Assembly (NCBI GenBank): GCA_947454155.1 | Contig: CANGIT010000008.1 | Span: 1 to 64,000, forward strand | Direction: 5' to 3' | Length of the DNA: 64,000 nt | Origin: Chitinophagaceae bacterium | GTDB taxonomy: Bacteria > Bacteroidota > Bacteroidia > Chitinophagales > Chitinophagaceae | Part shown: in pieces, positions 53,701 through 62,667 of the stretch | Position numbering within the stretch: position 1 is the stretch's first letter | Layout of the letters: each line of letters opens with the position of its first letter | Notes under the pieces: model-generated | Told to the model about the DNA's origin: nothing | What the model saw: only the letters and a program-made list of their open reading frames with translations | Databases searched by the model: none | Made by a program: the position numbers and the translations under genes

Positions 53701-55871
53701 CGGGACTTACCCTTACCGATAGTACGGTCTATTACTGGAGAGTGGCCATGGTGCCCCGCAACGGCGCCCAGCTGATCTGGAATTCCTCTTCCTTTATCTA
53801 TCTGCCCTCAAGTTCGGCAGGCTTCAATCAATCGCATTATTTCCAGCACCTGAAATCAACATTCAGCGACATCGAATTGGCCGCCGACAGAAATTGGCAT
53901 TTCCGCCAGGAGCCTAAAAATCTGATCATCAGAACCGGTCTTTATCCTTATTTCGATTATGACCGTATCAATGTCAATCTCGATTTCAACGAGTTGGAAT
54001 TGTATGGCTGCGTTTACAACGCTTTACAGTTTTATGTATTCGACACCGCCACGCTCATGCCCTGGAGAAACTACAACGTGTCGGCCTCCAACGGCCGTTT
54101 TGGAAGTTACAGGGTATGCCGAAACACGGGAATCCAGGATACGGCCAGAAGGTTTTTTGAATTCCCTTACAACAATCCGGTTTATCGGAAAAATGCAATG
54201 GATTTCATTGATTCCATTCCGGATGGCATGTATGTAGCCATCACCAATCTGGGCAATAAACTATCCAACAACTCTTTCATCAATCAGTGGATGAACGACA
54301 CGCTTTCACTCGGATCCGGCCGTTCGCTTTACCATAAACTCAAATCCATCGGATTTACACAAATCGACAGTTTCAACCGCAATCTTCCTTTCCTTTATTT
54401 CTTCCGAAAGGGCAGAGCCGATTATGCGGCTACGCAAGTGATGGGGCCCGAAGACTCATCTTATGTTGACGAAACCTTCAATCTGCCTACCATCAGTTCG
54501 CAAGGAACAATCGCCTCGCCGGTGTTTGGCCCGGCAAGAAGCTGGACTTCGCTGCATTGGAGAGGAGGTTCCGCAGATCCTACACCGGCTGATACAGTCA
54601 AGGTAAATGTGTTGGGGGTTCGCGCCAATGGAACCATAGATCCTTTGGCCACCCTTTATCCCGCACAGGATACTTCACTCAGTTTCGTTGATGCGGCTGT
54701 ATATCCATACATCAAATTAAATGTTCAGTCTAAGGATGAACGTTATCTTACACCCGACCAGCTCCGTTATTTGAGAATCAATGCGGTATTGGTTCCTGAG
54801 GGCGCTGTGGCGCCTGGTGTGCTGTTCAGTGCTGCAGATACGGTAGAGCAGGGGCAACCCCTCGATTTCAAACTGGCGTTCAAAAACATCAGCGATGTGG
54901 CCTTCGATAGTCTCATCAAAGTGAAATTCATTGTAACCGACCAACAGAACGTGACCCATGAAATCGATATCCCCAAGCGCAAGGCTTTGACTACAGGAGA
55001 TACGCTCAACGTCACCTATGCGTTGGATACACGCGGACTTGTTGGTATCAATACTTTGTTTGTGGAATTCAACCCCGACAACGACCAGCCTGAGCAATAT
55101 CATTTCAACAATATTCTTTACAAGACTTTCTATGTGCGTGCCGACAAATATCATCCTTTGCTCGATGTCACTTTTGATGGGGTGCATATTCTCAACAAGG
55201 ATATCGTTTCTTCAAAACCACAGGTGATGATCAAGCTGAAAGATGAAAGTCGTTTCCTGGCGCTCAACGATACTTCGCTGATCAGCCTGCAGGTGAGATA
55301 TCCCGACCAATCTTTACACACGTACCATTTTGGCGACACCCTGAGGTTTCACCCTGCCGATTTAAGTACAGGCGAAAATGCCGCCAGTCTTGAGTTTATG
55401 CCCTATTTCCCCGAAGACGGAGAATATGAACTGATTGTTACCGGAAAAGATGTGGTGGGCAACAAGGCCGGAGAGCTCGACTATCATGTGATGTTCAGTG
55501 TCATCAACAAACCGATGATATCCAACATGCTCAATTACCCTAATCCATTCACCACTTCCACCGCATTCGTATTTACGGTAACTGGAAGCCAGGTGCCTCA
55601 GAACATCAGGATTCAGATTCTAACGGTGACGGGTAAGGTGGTACGTGAAATTACCAAGGATGAGTTGGGGCCGATTCATATCGGGCGCAATATCACCGAG
55701 TACAAATGGGATGGCACCGACCGTTTTGGCGACAGACTGGCCAATGGTGTGTATCTCTACCGGGTACTCACCAACCTCAATGGCCGCAGTTTGGATAAAT
55801 TCACTTCAGATGGAGAACAGACCGATAAATTCTTCAACAAAGGATATGGAAAAATGTACTTGATGCGCTAA
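50781..55871 (+). CDS. PorU2-like C25 (gingipain-family) sortase protease
   Basis: 1696 residues with a signal peptide (WLIVLLLFMGYQSNAQ). A beta-rich propeptide-like N-terminus (to about 400) precedes the C25 caspase-like domain (about 410-820), which contains VFIIGRGVNYAEQ, the catalytic His in VGYFGHSSANTFEF and the catalytic Cys in FNVSGCSAGNYY. Several Ig-like or CARDB-like domains follow. A FlgD/T9SS-like C-terminus has NYPNPFTTSTAFVF, YKWDGTDRFGD and LANGVYLYRV. The one-nucleotide overlap with porV2 predicts a complex at the outer membrane. Whether it cleaves sorting domains or another substrate is not known from sequence. Confidence 0.82.
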   Translation: MPMQLSTIKKWLIVLLLFMGYQSNAQFNNSWIDYSKTYYKFRLAKDTLCRIPQAVLQSAGLGNVNADDFQLWRNGQEVRLYTSVSHAVLGASDYIEFWGEMNDGKPDKTLYRQADFQLADRYSLETDTVAYFLTVNTSGNNLRFLNATNTAPSNATPDAYYLRELNYYFNNQINRGEAKPVGEYVYSSSYDPAEGWSSNFIQPCCDLLKEFAGLNTYTGGPVNNFSLRINAAGAAPNNRDLIVKLGQTEITAAPYGSPVNLPYFDYTRSSFNNLPLSLIPANNNLQVFVNGNSTNTFDRMVVASIGITYPAAFNFNNSRFFNFALEPSATGNYLVIDNFNYGTAAPVLYDLTNGLRYLGEINSTPGKVKFVLPSSATQRKFMLLNQENSYAVNALQQRNFVDYHVAAQQGNYLIISHPRLWDDGNGNNYVEQYRAYRSSIAGGGYQAKVYDINELTDQFGFGIKHHPAAVRDFVRFAESNFTTNPDYVFIIGRGVNYAEQRQNESNPVADQLNLVTTFGWPASDVLLVSEPGITQPVIPVGRLAAITPLEVANYLAKMQEYENTQQTPSPLIDQKAWMKNIIHVVGGKDSTENQTFKSYMNGYKVTAEDTLFGGHVETFTKTSTGAIQQASSDRIEQLFNEGLGFVGYFGHSSANTFEFNLSNPDIYQNAGKYPFFNVSGCSAGNYYIFDPLRLNGNLTLSEKYVLAHERGSIGFLADTHFGIPPFLNFYNTALYTNFSKTMYGNTIGNQIKSLTASLGGSNAGLDFFTRIHLEEINLHGDPALKINTFGKPDYVIEDPQVKITPNIISVADNDFNVKIKMLNIGKAIGDSMVVTVKRKLPNDTIRVLYNQTIATIKSVDSIELTVPINPNTDKGLNQLVIALDATSRIDELYETNNTLTKDFYIFEDELRPVYPYHFAIVNRPDIKFEASTANPLSGIRDYTLELDTTELFNSSFKKTYNQSGPGGLVEFTPTGLTLTDSTVYYWRVAMVPRNGAQLIWNSSSFIYLPSSSAGFNQSHYFQHLKSTFSDIELAADRNWHFRQEPKNLIIRTGLYPYFDYDRINVNLDFNELELYGCVYNALQFYVFDTATLMPWRNYNVSASNGRFGSYRVCRNTGIQDTARRFFEFPYNNPVYRKNAMDFIDSIPDGMYVAITNLGNKLSNNSFINQWMNDTLSLGSGRSLYHKLKSIGFTQIDSFNRNLPFLYFFRKGRADYAATQVMGPEDSSYVDETFNLPTISSQGTIASPVFGPARSWTSLHWRGGSADPTPADTVKVNVLGVRANGTIDPLATLYPAQDTSLSFVDAAVYPYIKLNVQSKDERYLTPDQLRYLRINAVLVPEGAVAPGVLFSAADTVEQGQPLDFKLAFKNISDVAFDSLIKVKFIVTDQQNVTHEIDIPKRKALTTGDTLNVTYALDTRGLVGINTLFVEFNPDNDQPEQYHFNNILYKTFYVRADKYHPLLDVTFDGVHILNKDIVSSKPQVMIKLKDESRFLALNDTSLISLQVRYPDQSLHTYHFGDTLRFHPADLSTGENAASLEFMPYFPEDGEYELIVTGKDVVGNKAGELDYHVMFSVINKPMISNMLNYPNPFTTSTAFVFTVTGSQVPQNIRIQILTVTGKVVREITKDELGPIHIGRNITEYKWDGTDRFGDRLANGVYLYRVLTNLNGRSLDKFTSDGEQTDKFFNKGYGKMYLMR

Positions 55872-56043
55872 CCGCGATTGCATTTGTACAGAAATCAGGA
55901 TCGGCTAATTTTTTTTGACTGGTTGATGATGGGTGGCCCTGCAACAAAGTAATGCTGCAGTTAGATTATTGACGAAATAAGAAATAATTCATTGTAAACA
56001 GCACACGCTCTTTTGCAGCGATGCAATCCCTATGTTTTCTGAT

Positions 56044-56051
56044 TACCTTTG
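56044..56051 (+). promoter_or_regulatory. -7 promoter box of hscA
   Basis: TACCTTTG fits TAnnTTTG and lies 22 nt before the ATG at 56074. A TTTG at 56012-56015 is too far away (28 nt) to be a normal -33 partner. Confidence 0.35.
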
Positions 56052-56073
56052 CGGTTCTTAATAAAACACAGAC

Positions 56074-57936
56074 ATGGCAACCATTGGCATCAACATCGCA
56101 ACAGGAAGTTTACAGAAAGAAGAAATGATTGTGGGCATAGATTTGGGTACAACCAATAGCCTGATTGCAGTGATTCATCCCGAAACACTGCAGCCGGTAG
56201 CGTTGAGGGAACACAATGCCACGGCTTTGGTGCCATCAGTGATTTATTTTGACGAAGCCGGCAACGTGGTGGTGGGGGAAGAAGCGAAAAAGCACTTGCT
56301 CACTCATCCCGAACGCACTATTTTTTCGGCCAAGCGTTTGATGGGAAAAAGCTACAACGACATCAAGGACAATGCCTCCTTCTTTTCTTATCAGGTGATT
56401 GACGACGATACCGAATCGCTGGTGAAAGTTCGCATGGATGATCAATTTTACTCTCCGGTGGAATTGTCTTCCTTGATTTTGAAAGAGCTGAAAAAAAGGG
56501 CGGAGCATATCCTCAAGACGCCAGTCAATAAGGCGGTAATTACAGTGCCGGCCTATTTCAACGATGCCCAACGTCAGGCGACGAGAGATGCTGGAAAGCT
56601 GGCGGGGCTCGATGTGTTAAGAATCATCAACGAGCCTACAGCGGCGAGTCTCGCTTATGGCATGGGAAAATCAGGAACTCAAAACGGACCCGAAACCATC
56701 GCTGTATACGATCTGGGTGGTGGTACTTTCGACATCTCGATACTCCAAATTGAAAATGGCGTATTTGAAGTGTTGTCTACTAACGGTGATACCTACCTGG
56801 GCGGCGACGATCTCGACAAGGCCATCATCACGCATTGGTTACAGCAGCTGGGATGGAATCAATCCGACATCAAAGCGGATCCGGTCTTGATGCAAACCAT
56901 CCGACTGAAGGCGGAAACGGCGAAAAAGTATTTATCGCAAGCGGATGTATTTGAAGACAAGCTGGGCGATCATACCATTGTATTATCGAAAGCGGAATTT
57001 GAAACCCTGATTGAACCCATCATTGCGCGCACCATATCCTGTTGCGAGAAAGCCATTAAAGATGCCGGATTGAAGGTGACGCAAATTAATACAGTCGTGA
57101 TGGTAGGGGGCAGTACTCGTGTGCCTTATGTCAAAAACTGTGTCAGAGACTTTTTTGAACAGCCTGTTAATGATGCCATCAACCCCGATGAAGTAGTGTC
57201 CTTGGGCGCAGCCATACAGGCGGATATTCTGGCTGGGAAAAATACCGAAATGCTGCTGTTGGATATCACGCCATTGAGCATGGGTATTGAAACTGCAGGA
57301 GGATTGATGGATGTATTGATTCCACGCAATTCCAAAATTCCTTCTCGTGCCGGACGGCAATATACCACACAAGTAGATGGACAATCTTCCATGCGCATCA
57401 GCGTATTCCAGGGCGAACGCGATCTGGTCAAAGACAATCGCAAGCTCGCTGAATTCAGTTTGAAAAACATTCCCGCCATGCCTGCAGGGTTACCCAAGGT
57501 GGAAGTAGGTTTTATGATCAATGCCGATGGTATACTTAAAGTGTCGGCGAAGGAGCTGAGAAGCGGAGTGTCGCAGGAAGTGGAAGTGAAACCGCAATAC
57601 GGACTTACGGATGCTGATGTGGAAAGGATGCTGATGGACTCCATCACACATGCCCAATCCGATATCGCTTTAAGAGCGCTCACAGAAGCCAGAACAGAGG
57701 CGGAGCAACTCCTCAAAACCACCGAGAAATTTCTTCAGCAACATGCGTCTTCACTTACACAAGAAGAGTTGTTGCAAACCGCTACAGCTATGCAAGCGCT
57801 TCAGTTGTCTATCACGATGGACGATAAGAATCTCATCCAGCAAAAGCATGAAGAACTGAATGACGTTTCTCGTCCTTATGCCGAAAGAATCATGGATGAG
57901 GCGGTAGCCAAGGCTATGAAGGGGAAGAACGTCTGA
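56074..57936 (+). CDS. hscA: Hsp70-type Fe-S assembly chaperone HscA
   Basis: 620 residues, the length of HscA rather than DnaK (~640). The ~20-residue leader before [10 protein letters not shown] is an HscA feature. The ATPase domain shows [11 protein letters not shown] and [14 protein letters not shown]. The substrate-binding domain begins near 395 ([17 protein letters not shown]). The C-terminus is short, without the EEVD-like end of DnaK. With a J-protein HscB it would remodel IscU; neither HscB nor IscU is in this window. Its last 23 nt overlap the convergent YfhO-like gene. Confidence 0.88.
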   Translation: MATIGINIATGSLQKEEMIVGIDLGTTNSLIAVIHPETLQPVALREHNATALVPSVIYFDEAGNVVVGEEAKKHLLTHPERTIFSAKRLMGKSYNDIKDNASFFSYQVIDDDTESLVKVRMDDQFYSPVELSSLILKELKKRAEHILKTPVNKAVITVPAYFNDAQRQATRDAGKLAGLDVLRIINEPTAASLAYGMGKSGTQNGPETIAVYDLGGGTFDISILQIENGVFEVLSTNGDTYLGGDDLDKAIITHWLQQLGWNQSDIKADPVLMQTIRLKAETAKKYLSQADVFEDKLGDHTIVLSKAEFETLIEPIIARTISCCEKAIKDAGLKVTQINTVVMVGGSTRVPYVKNCVRDFFEQPVNDAINPDEVVSLGAAIQADILAGKNTEMLLLDITPLSMGIETAGGLMDVLIPRNSKIPSRAGRQYTTQVDGQSSMRISVFQGERDLVKDNRKLAEFSLKNIPAMPAGLPKVEVGFMINADGILKVSAKELRSGVSQEVEVKPQYGLTDADVERMLMDSITHAQSDIALRALTEARTEAEQLLKTTEKFLQQHASSLTQEELLQTATAMQALQLSITMDDKNLIQQKHEELNDVSRPYAERIMDEAVAKAMKGKNV

Positions 57937-60001
57937 AGTAAACAATAAGAATATATAGAGTACAAATTAATAGAACTAGTTTACTAATATCGTATGCATG
58001 ACTTATTGAATTTGTATTAATCTGAAAACTGACATAGTTTTTTCCTTTAGGTAAATAAGTTGCATTAAAAGCATTTTTATATTTAATTATTTGATTTGGC
58101 TGACTATTTAACGAACAAGTCCATAATGGGTAAATGTTTTGTTGGAAAATTAATGTATCGTCTTCGTTCGTTTCCAAAAATAACTCAACGGAATTTACTT
58201 TGTAGTTAAGGATCTTTATTTTATTAATATTTGTTTCTTTTAATAGAAATAAATATGGTTTATTTGAAAAAAATGAAATTGAATCTTTGAAAATATTTTT
58301 AGTTGTATTTAATTCTATTGGGTAGAAATGATAGTACTTTGAACCAATTTGTTTATTATAAAAATTCCAACTTCCGATTGGACTTTCATCAAAATATGAT
58401 TCATTATTTGATTTGTCTATATTTAATAAAAAAGGGTTGGGTATACCCTCTGGTGATTTAGAAATTATATAATTAATGTCTCCTACAGACAATTTCCCAA
58501 CGCCAGTAAATGGAATATTAAGCAGTGTAGCAAGAATTAATTCAGCAAATGTAATCTGGATTAATTTTTTAAAATTTCTGGTTATTAAACTGATTTTTAT
58601 TTTCTTGATAAAATAGATCTGAATTATACTTTGAAATATAAGGATGTCAAAAAAACTGATATTAGATATAATTAGTTTCAAAATGGAAGATTTATCCATT
58701 TTGGATGAGTTTAAAAAAACAGAAAATAATATACTTTTTTGAGTTAAAATAATTCCTAAAACTCCAATTCCAATAAATAATCGAAGAAAATATTTAATTA
58801 GTTTATAGCTTTTTTCATACGCCTCTGAAAACTCTTTCTTCTCTGTGATAAAGCTGTTCAAACCATAGGCAGAGAAAAGCAACAGGCAAAAAAGACTGAA
58901 AATGATAAACTCGCCTGGCATTCTCACATAACCCATCAAGGGTAAAACATAATAGTTGAGATAATGAAAAGGCCCGCCTAATGAAATAAGGAAAAAGAAG
59001 ATGCCCGCACCCAACAGAAATTTCTGGTGAAGGTTTTTTTCCGAACGAAGGGCGATGATCAAAAAGAACAGCAGCAACAGCCCCATGTACATGTTGCGCA
59101 TGGAAATATCGGTGAGGAAAAATCCACTGCCTTTTACAGTCGCCAGCGGTATCAATAAGGAGGTAAGGGATTGAATGCTAAAGGCATTGGTAAATGTGGA
59201 TACGGTGGCGAGTTTGTTGCCTCTGGTCATATTGGGAATGATGTCGGAATAGCCCACTATCATACCGTAGCATAGCAATAACAATGGAATTAACACCCAA
59301 AGGTGTTTACGCAAAAATGAGTTCATGCGGAATGCTTTTTCGGCTTCATTCTTTTTTTGGAAGAAGGTCATCAAGGCATAGCCAATAAAAAAGTAAATTC
59401 CGCCGATGATGAGTCCGGGGTGAGCGGAGGAAAGAAAAAGGTAAAAAATGATGGCGGTTTGCAAGGCGTTTTTCAAACTAAAACGATCAATTAGCATGTG
59501 GTAGCCCCAGATGCACCAAGGCAGAAAGGCGGCGCCGCTGATCCAGTTGAAATGCTGGAGATGTCCAATCATATAGCCCGAACACAGATAAGCGGCCCCA
59601 GTGATATAGGAAACGGATTTGGTGAATTTGTACGTTCGGCAAAGCTGATACATTCCTATGCCGGCCAAGAAAAGATACAGCATCAGCTCGGCTGTAAACG
59701 TGTAGGCATTGTATTTGAAGGTGTATGCGATGATCCAGGTAATCGGACTCCAGAAACCACTGTTCATATCACCGTATTGGGGAATACCAAAATTGATGTA
59801 GGGATTCCACCAGGGAAAATTATTGCTGTTGACCGCTTCACTGATGAAAAATTTTGCAGGAAAATATCCTCTGAACGCGTCATTCTTTATAAAAAATTGG
59901 AAGCTGGTCATGGGCAGATAGGCCACAAACATCAACCCGATGAAAACGGCTATCGTTTTAAAACTCACTTTTCTTGATCTCGATTTTCTCTTACTTTGCA
60001 T
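57914..60001 (-). CDS. YfhO-family multi-helix membrane protein (GT-C-type glycosyltransferase candidate)
   Basis: 695 residues with about twelve or more membrane helices. The first loop has [42 protein letters not shown], matching the YfhO/GT-C pattern with acidic and aromatic residues in a periplasmic loop. In Firmicutes, YfhO adds a sugar from a polyprenyl-phosphate carrier to lipoteichoic acid, with a CsbB-type GT2. Here a GT2 with two C-terminal helices is encoded 0.7 kb away. The C-terminal half (57.95-58.85 kb) is conspicuously AT-rich compared with the N-terminal half. The stop codon lies inside the 3' end of hscA. Confidence 0.78.
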   Translation of the reverse strand: MQSKRKSRSRKVSFKTIAVFIGLMFVAYLPMTSFQFFIKNDAFRGYFPAKFFISEAVNSNNFPWWNPYINFGIPQYGDMNSGFWSPITWIIAYTFKYNAYTFTAELMLYLFLAGIGMYQLCRTYKFTKSVSYITGAAYLCSGYMIGHLQHFNWISGAAFLPWCIWGYHMLIDRFSLKNALQTAIIFYLFLSSAHPGLIIGGIYFFIGYALMTFFQKKNEAEKAFRMNSFLRKHLWVLIPLLLLCYGMIVGYSDIIPNMTRGNKLATVSTFTNAFSIQSLTSLLIPLATVKGSGFFLTDISMRNMYMGLLLLFFLIIALRSEKNLHQKFLLGAGIFFFLISLGGPFHYLNYYVLPLMGYVRMPGEFIIFSLFCLLLFSAYGLNSFITEKKEFSEAYEKSYKLIKYFLRLFIGIGVLGIILTQKSILFSVFLNSSKMDKSSILKLIISNISFFDILIFQSIIQIYFIKKIKISLITRNFKKLIQITFAELILATLLNIPFTGVGKLSVGDINYIISKSPEGIPNPFLLNIDKSNNESYFDESPIGSWNFYNKQIGSKYYHFYPIELNTTKNIFKDSISFFSNKPYLFLLKETNINKIKILNYKVNSVELFLETNEDDTLIFQQNIYPLWTCSLNSQPNQIIKYKNAFNATYLPKGKNYVSFQINTNSISHAYDISKLVLLICTLYILIVYFRRSSPS

Positions 60002-60024
60002 TACTTAAAAAGTTGTTTGGTAGA

Positions 60025-60720
60025 ATGGGAAAGCGAAAATACGATGATTTTAATGTACATGCCGACGATTATCGGAAGGTTCATTCCGAAAATATCAGCA
60101 TCACCGGTGCCGACAGTTTTTATTTCGCTCGTCAAAAAGCACAAAGAATTGCAGGAATTGAAAAGACCCAGCAATTGCAGATGCTTGATTGGGGTTGCGG
60201 TGATGGGGTACTGAGCAGTTATCTGGAAAAACTATTTCCAACTGCTACAATTTATGGCGCCGATGTTTCTGTACAAAGTATCGCTAAGGCAAAATCATTG
60301 CCAACGACCGTGAATTTCATTCATCTGCAGGATGATCATCTTTCTTTCGACGACAACCATTTCGATGTGGTAGTGGTAGCCGCTGTTTTGCATCATATCG
60401 ATTTCTCACACCACGAAAAATGGTTACAGGAGATTTATCGTGTGATGAAACCTGGAGGACGTGTATATGTATTTGAACACAATCCATTTAATCCTGCTAC
60501 ACGCTATATTGTTCAAACCTGTATTTTTGACCAAGATGCCCGGCTGCTTAAGCCTTCATATGCGCGTCAATTGTTCATGCGTTCAGGATTCAAAAAAGTT
60601 CAAATACAACACACCTTGTTTTTCCCTCGGTTGTTCTTGAAAGAAATGTTTGATTTTTTGGAAAAAGGACTTTGGTGGCTGCCACTGGGGGGTCAATATA
60701 TGCTTACTGCAAAGAAGTAG
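60025..60720 (+). CDS. Class I SAM-dependent methyltransferase
   Basis: 231 residues. Motif I is MLDWGCGDGVLSSYLEKLFP, followed by YGADVSVQSI, the acidic motif HFDVVVVAAVLHHIDF and IYRVMKPGGRVYVFEHNPFNP. This is the UbiE/methyltransf_11 pattern. It starts 23 nt from the divergent YfhO-like gene and overlaps the end of the convergent GT2 by 17 nt. It probably methylates a sugar or lipid in the same surface pathway, by context only. ATG 60025 was chosen. Confidence 0.85.
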   Translation: MGKRKYDDFNVHADDYRKVHSENISITGADSFYFARQKAQRIAGIEKTQQLQMLDWGCGDGVLSSYLEKLFPTATIYGADVSVQSIAKAKSLPTTVNFIHLQDDHLSFDDNHFDVVVVAAVLHHIDFSHHEKWLQEIYRVMKPGGRVYVFEHNPFNPATRYIVQTCIFDQDARLLKPSYARQLFMRSGFKKVQIQHTLFFPRLFLKEMFDFLEKGLWWLPLGGQYMLTAKK

Positions 60721-61648
60721 GGGTAGTATTCGTTTTTTTTACCACATACAATTGTCGGTTTCTGACCTTATCGTTGATGCGGCTGATGTATTCGCCAATG
60801 ATGCCGATGCTGAGTAATTGAATACCTCCTAAAAATAATATCGTTACCATTAATGAGGCCCAACCTGTAATCGTTTGTCCCAGCAGATACTTCGCTACCA
60901 GCACATAAATGATCAGAACAAATGAAAGCAGAGAAACCACGATGCCACTGTAGCTCGCAAACTTCAGGGGGAAGTCGGAGAATCCGGTGATGCCGTCGAA
61001 GGCGAAACGGAACATTCTCGAATAGCTGAAACCGGTAGTGCCGTTCTTTCTTTTTTCGCGATCAAAACTCATGGCCGATTCGCGAAAACCCAGCCAAGCC
61101 ATCTGCCCCCGAAGGAACTTCGAATGATCTTGCATTTTCATCAATTCGTCGGCCACTTGCCGGTTGAAAATTCTGAAATCTCCGGTGTCAACCGGTATGC
61201 TGAAACGGGTAATGCGATTGAGTATTCTGTAAAATAAATTGGCAGTTGTTTTTTTGAGTGCAGACTCTCCGGATCTTGAGTTTCTTTTGGCATACACCAC
61301 ATCGTATCCTTTCTGAAGCTGGTGATAAAGTTTCGGAATCAATTCGGGCGGATCTTGTAAGTCGCCATCCATCAAAATGAGGTGTTGGCCTTGGGCAGCA
61401 CTGATACCTGCGAATAATGCCAGCTGATGGCCGAAGTTTCGGGTGAAGCTGATGAACCTGATGTTCTCATGGGTGGCTGCCAGTTTCTCTATCACCAACA
61501 GGGTATTGTCTTTACTGCCATCATCCACCAGCAATAATTCGAAACGTAATTGCATGCTGTTCATAATGGCAAGCGTTCTTTGGCAAAATTCCATCACGTT
61601 TTCTTCTTCATTATAAAAAGGGGCGATGACGGAAATTTCGATGGACAT
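60704..61648 (-). CDS. Polyprenyl-phosphate glycosyltransferase, family 2 (CsbB/GtrB-like)
   Basis: 314 residues. The GT-A domain shows SVIAPFYNEEENV, LLVDDGSKDNT, LMDGDLQDPPE (DxD) and KRNSRSGESALKK. Two C-terminal membrane helices follow (IVVSLLSFVLIIYVLVAKYL and the helix containing GIQLLSIGIIGEYISR), the layout of CsbB, GtrB and ArnC. These load a sugar onto undecaprenyl phosphate at the cytoplasmic face. The product would be used by a GT-C enzyme, here plausibly the YfhO-like protein. Start ATG at 61648. Confidence 0.9.
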   Translation of the reverse strand: MSIEISVIAPFYNEEENVMEFCQRTLAIMNSMQLRFELLLVDDGSKDNTLLVIEKLAATHENIRFISFTRNFGHQLALFAGISAAQGQHLILMDGDLQDPPELIPKLYHQLQKGYDVVYAKRNSRSGESALKKTTANLFYRILNRITRFSIPVDTGDFRIFNRQVADELMKMQDHSKFLRGQMAWLGFRESAMSFDREKRKNGTTGFSYSRMFRFAFDGITGFSDFPLKFASYSGIVVSLLSFVLIIYVLVAKYLLGQTITGWASLMVTILFLGGIQLLSIGIIGEYISRINDKVRNRQLYVVKKTNTTPTSLQ

Positions 61649-61679
61649 ACTAAATCTGTTGAGGGTTGAAGATAATGAA

Positions 61680-62273
61680 TCAAATGGCTTTGAGCTGTAA
61701 ATGGCGAAGGATATATTTTCCCAGGATATCAAATTCAATGTTCACCGAACTGCCTTTTACAATCGTATGGATGGTAGTGTGTTGATAGGTATAAGGGATG
61801 ATGGCTACACGAAAAGAAGTGGAAGTGACATCAAACACCGTAAGACTCGTACCATTGATGGCGATGGACCCTTTTTCAATCACCAAGGAAGCAAATTCAG
61901 AAGGGATGCTGAAACAGTATTCCCAGCTTCCGTTTTTGGTTATGGCTTCGATGCACGAGGCTGTGGTGTCCACATGGCCCTGCACCCAGTGTCCGTCAAT
62001 TCTTCCGTTCAGGGGCAGACATCTTTCCAGGTTGACAGCAGTGCCATTTGTCCAGCTGCTGAGATTTGTTTTTTGAAGCGTTTCGGAGATGGCTGTTACC
62101 GTATGGGTTTGCCCGCTGATACTTTCAATGGTCAGGCAAACACCATTGTGACTTAAACTCTGGTCTATTTTCAATTCGTGTGAAATAGGGGAGGTGATGT
62201 CAAAACTGGTGTTGGTGCCCGATTGACGGATGCCGGAAATGTGTCCGATGCTTTCTATGATTCCTGTAAACAT
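61680..62273 (-). CDS. ribE: Riboflavin synthase alpha subunit
   Basis: 197 residues made of two similar barrel halves. It begins MFTGIIESIGHI, the invariant start of the family. CLTIESI and CLPLNGRIDGHWVQGHVDTTA hold the lumazine-binding residues, and IAINGTSLTVFDV starts the second half's conserved block. It dismutates two 6,7-dimethyl-8-ribityllumazine molecules to riboflavin. No FMN riboswitch was recognised upstream. It ends 31 nt before the GT2 start on the same strand and may be cotranscribed. Confidence 0.94.
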   Translation of the reverse strand: MFTGIIESIGHISGIRQSGTNTSFDITSPISHELKIDQSLSHNGVCLTIESISGQTHTVTAISETLQKTNLSSWTNGTAVNLERCLPLNGRIDGHWVQGHVDTTASCIEAITKNGSWEYCFSIPSEFASLVIEKGSIAINGTSLTVFDVTSTSFRVAIIPYTYQHTTIHTIVKGSSVNIEFDILGKYILRHLQLKAI

Positions 62274-62301
62274 GGTTCAAATTTCGGATTTTACCGAGAT
62301 A

Positions 62302-62332
62302 TTTGTTCATTTCAATAATTCTTCTATCTTTG
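62302..62332 (+). promoter_or_regulatory. Consensus promoter of rpsU
   Basis: TTTG (62302-62305), 19 nt, TATCTTTG (62325-62332): a textbook Bacteroidota promoter. Transcription should begin near 62338, giving a ~60-nt leader before the ATG at 62400. Confidence 0.8.
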
Positions 62333-62382
62333 CGACCCGCTTCGAAAAGGTTTGGCAGGCAAGCCGGCGGATATTATTCACC

Positions 62383-62390
62383 AAAGGAGG
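62383..62390 (+). promoter_or_regulatory. Perfect Shine-Dalgarno of rpsU
   Basis: AAAGGAGG ends 9 nt before the ATG. Bacteroidota genes generally lack Shine-Dalgarno sequences because the 16S rRNA tail is occluded by proteins including bS21 itself; rpsU is the known exception, fitting autoregulation by free ribosomes lacking bS21. No other gene in this window has a comparable site. Confidence 0.85.
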
Positions 62391-62399
62391 TATATTAAC

Positions 62400-62594
62400 A
62401 TGTTGATCATTGATTCAAAAGACTGCGAAAACATTGACAAGGCGCTGAAAAAGTACAAGAAGAAATTCGAAAAAAGCCGCGTTTTGCTTCAGCTCAGAGA
62501 AAGACAATCTTACACCAAACCATCTGTAAGACGTCGTACTGAAGTGCTTAAAGCAGTATACAAGCAACAGCTCGCAGCAGGCAAATTAGATTAA
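62400..62594 (+). CDS. rpsU: 30S ribosomal protein bS21
   Basis: 64 residues, basic: MLIIDSKDCENIDKALKKYK, KKFEKSRVLLQLRERQSY, TKPSVRRRTEVLKAVYKQQ. Sits near the anti-Shine-Dalgarno on the 30S platform. It has its own consensus promoter, a perfect Shine-Dalgarno and a downstream terminator, so it is a tightly bounded unit. The frame is open 16 codons upstream, but that would run through the Shine-Dalgarno; ATG 62400 is clear. Confidence 0.96.
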   Translation: MLIIDSKDCENIDKALKKYKKKFEKSRVLLQLRERQSYTKPSVRRRTEVLKAVYKQQLAAGKLD

Positions 62595-62624
62595 TCCTTC
62601 AGGATTTCCTGACTGAATATGATT

Positions 62625-62667
62625 ACCGGTTACCATCGTTTCATTAACTTTGGTCACCGGTTTTTTT
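62625..62667 (+). terminator. Rho-independent terminator between rpsU and xerC
   Basis: ACCGGTTACC (62625-62634) pairs with GGTCACCGGT (62652-62661) at 9 of 10 positions, followed by seven Ts (62661-62667). The xerC ATG begins at the next base. Confidence 0.8.

Noticed and set aside
62274-62301. FMN riboswitch upstream of ribE
   Set aside because: Too little space before the rpsU promoter and none of the RFN conserved segments is visible.
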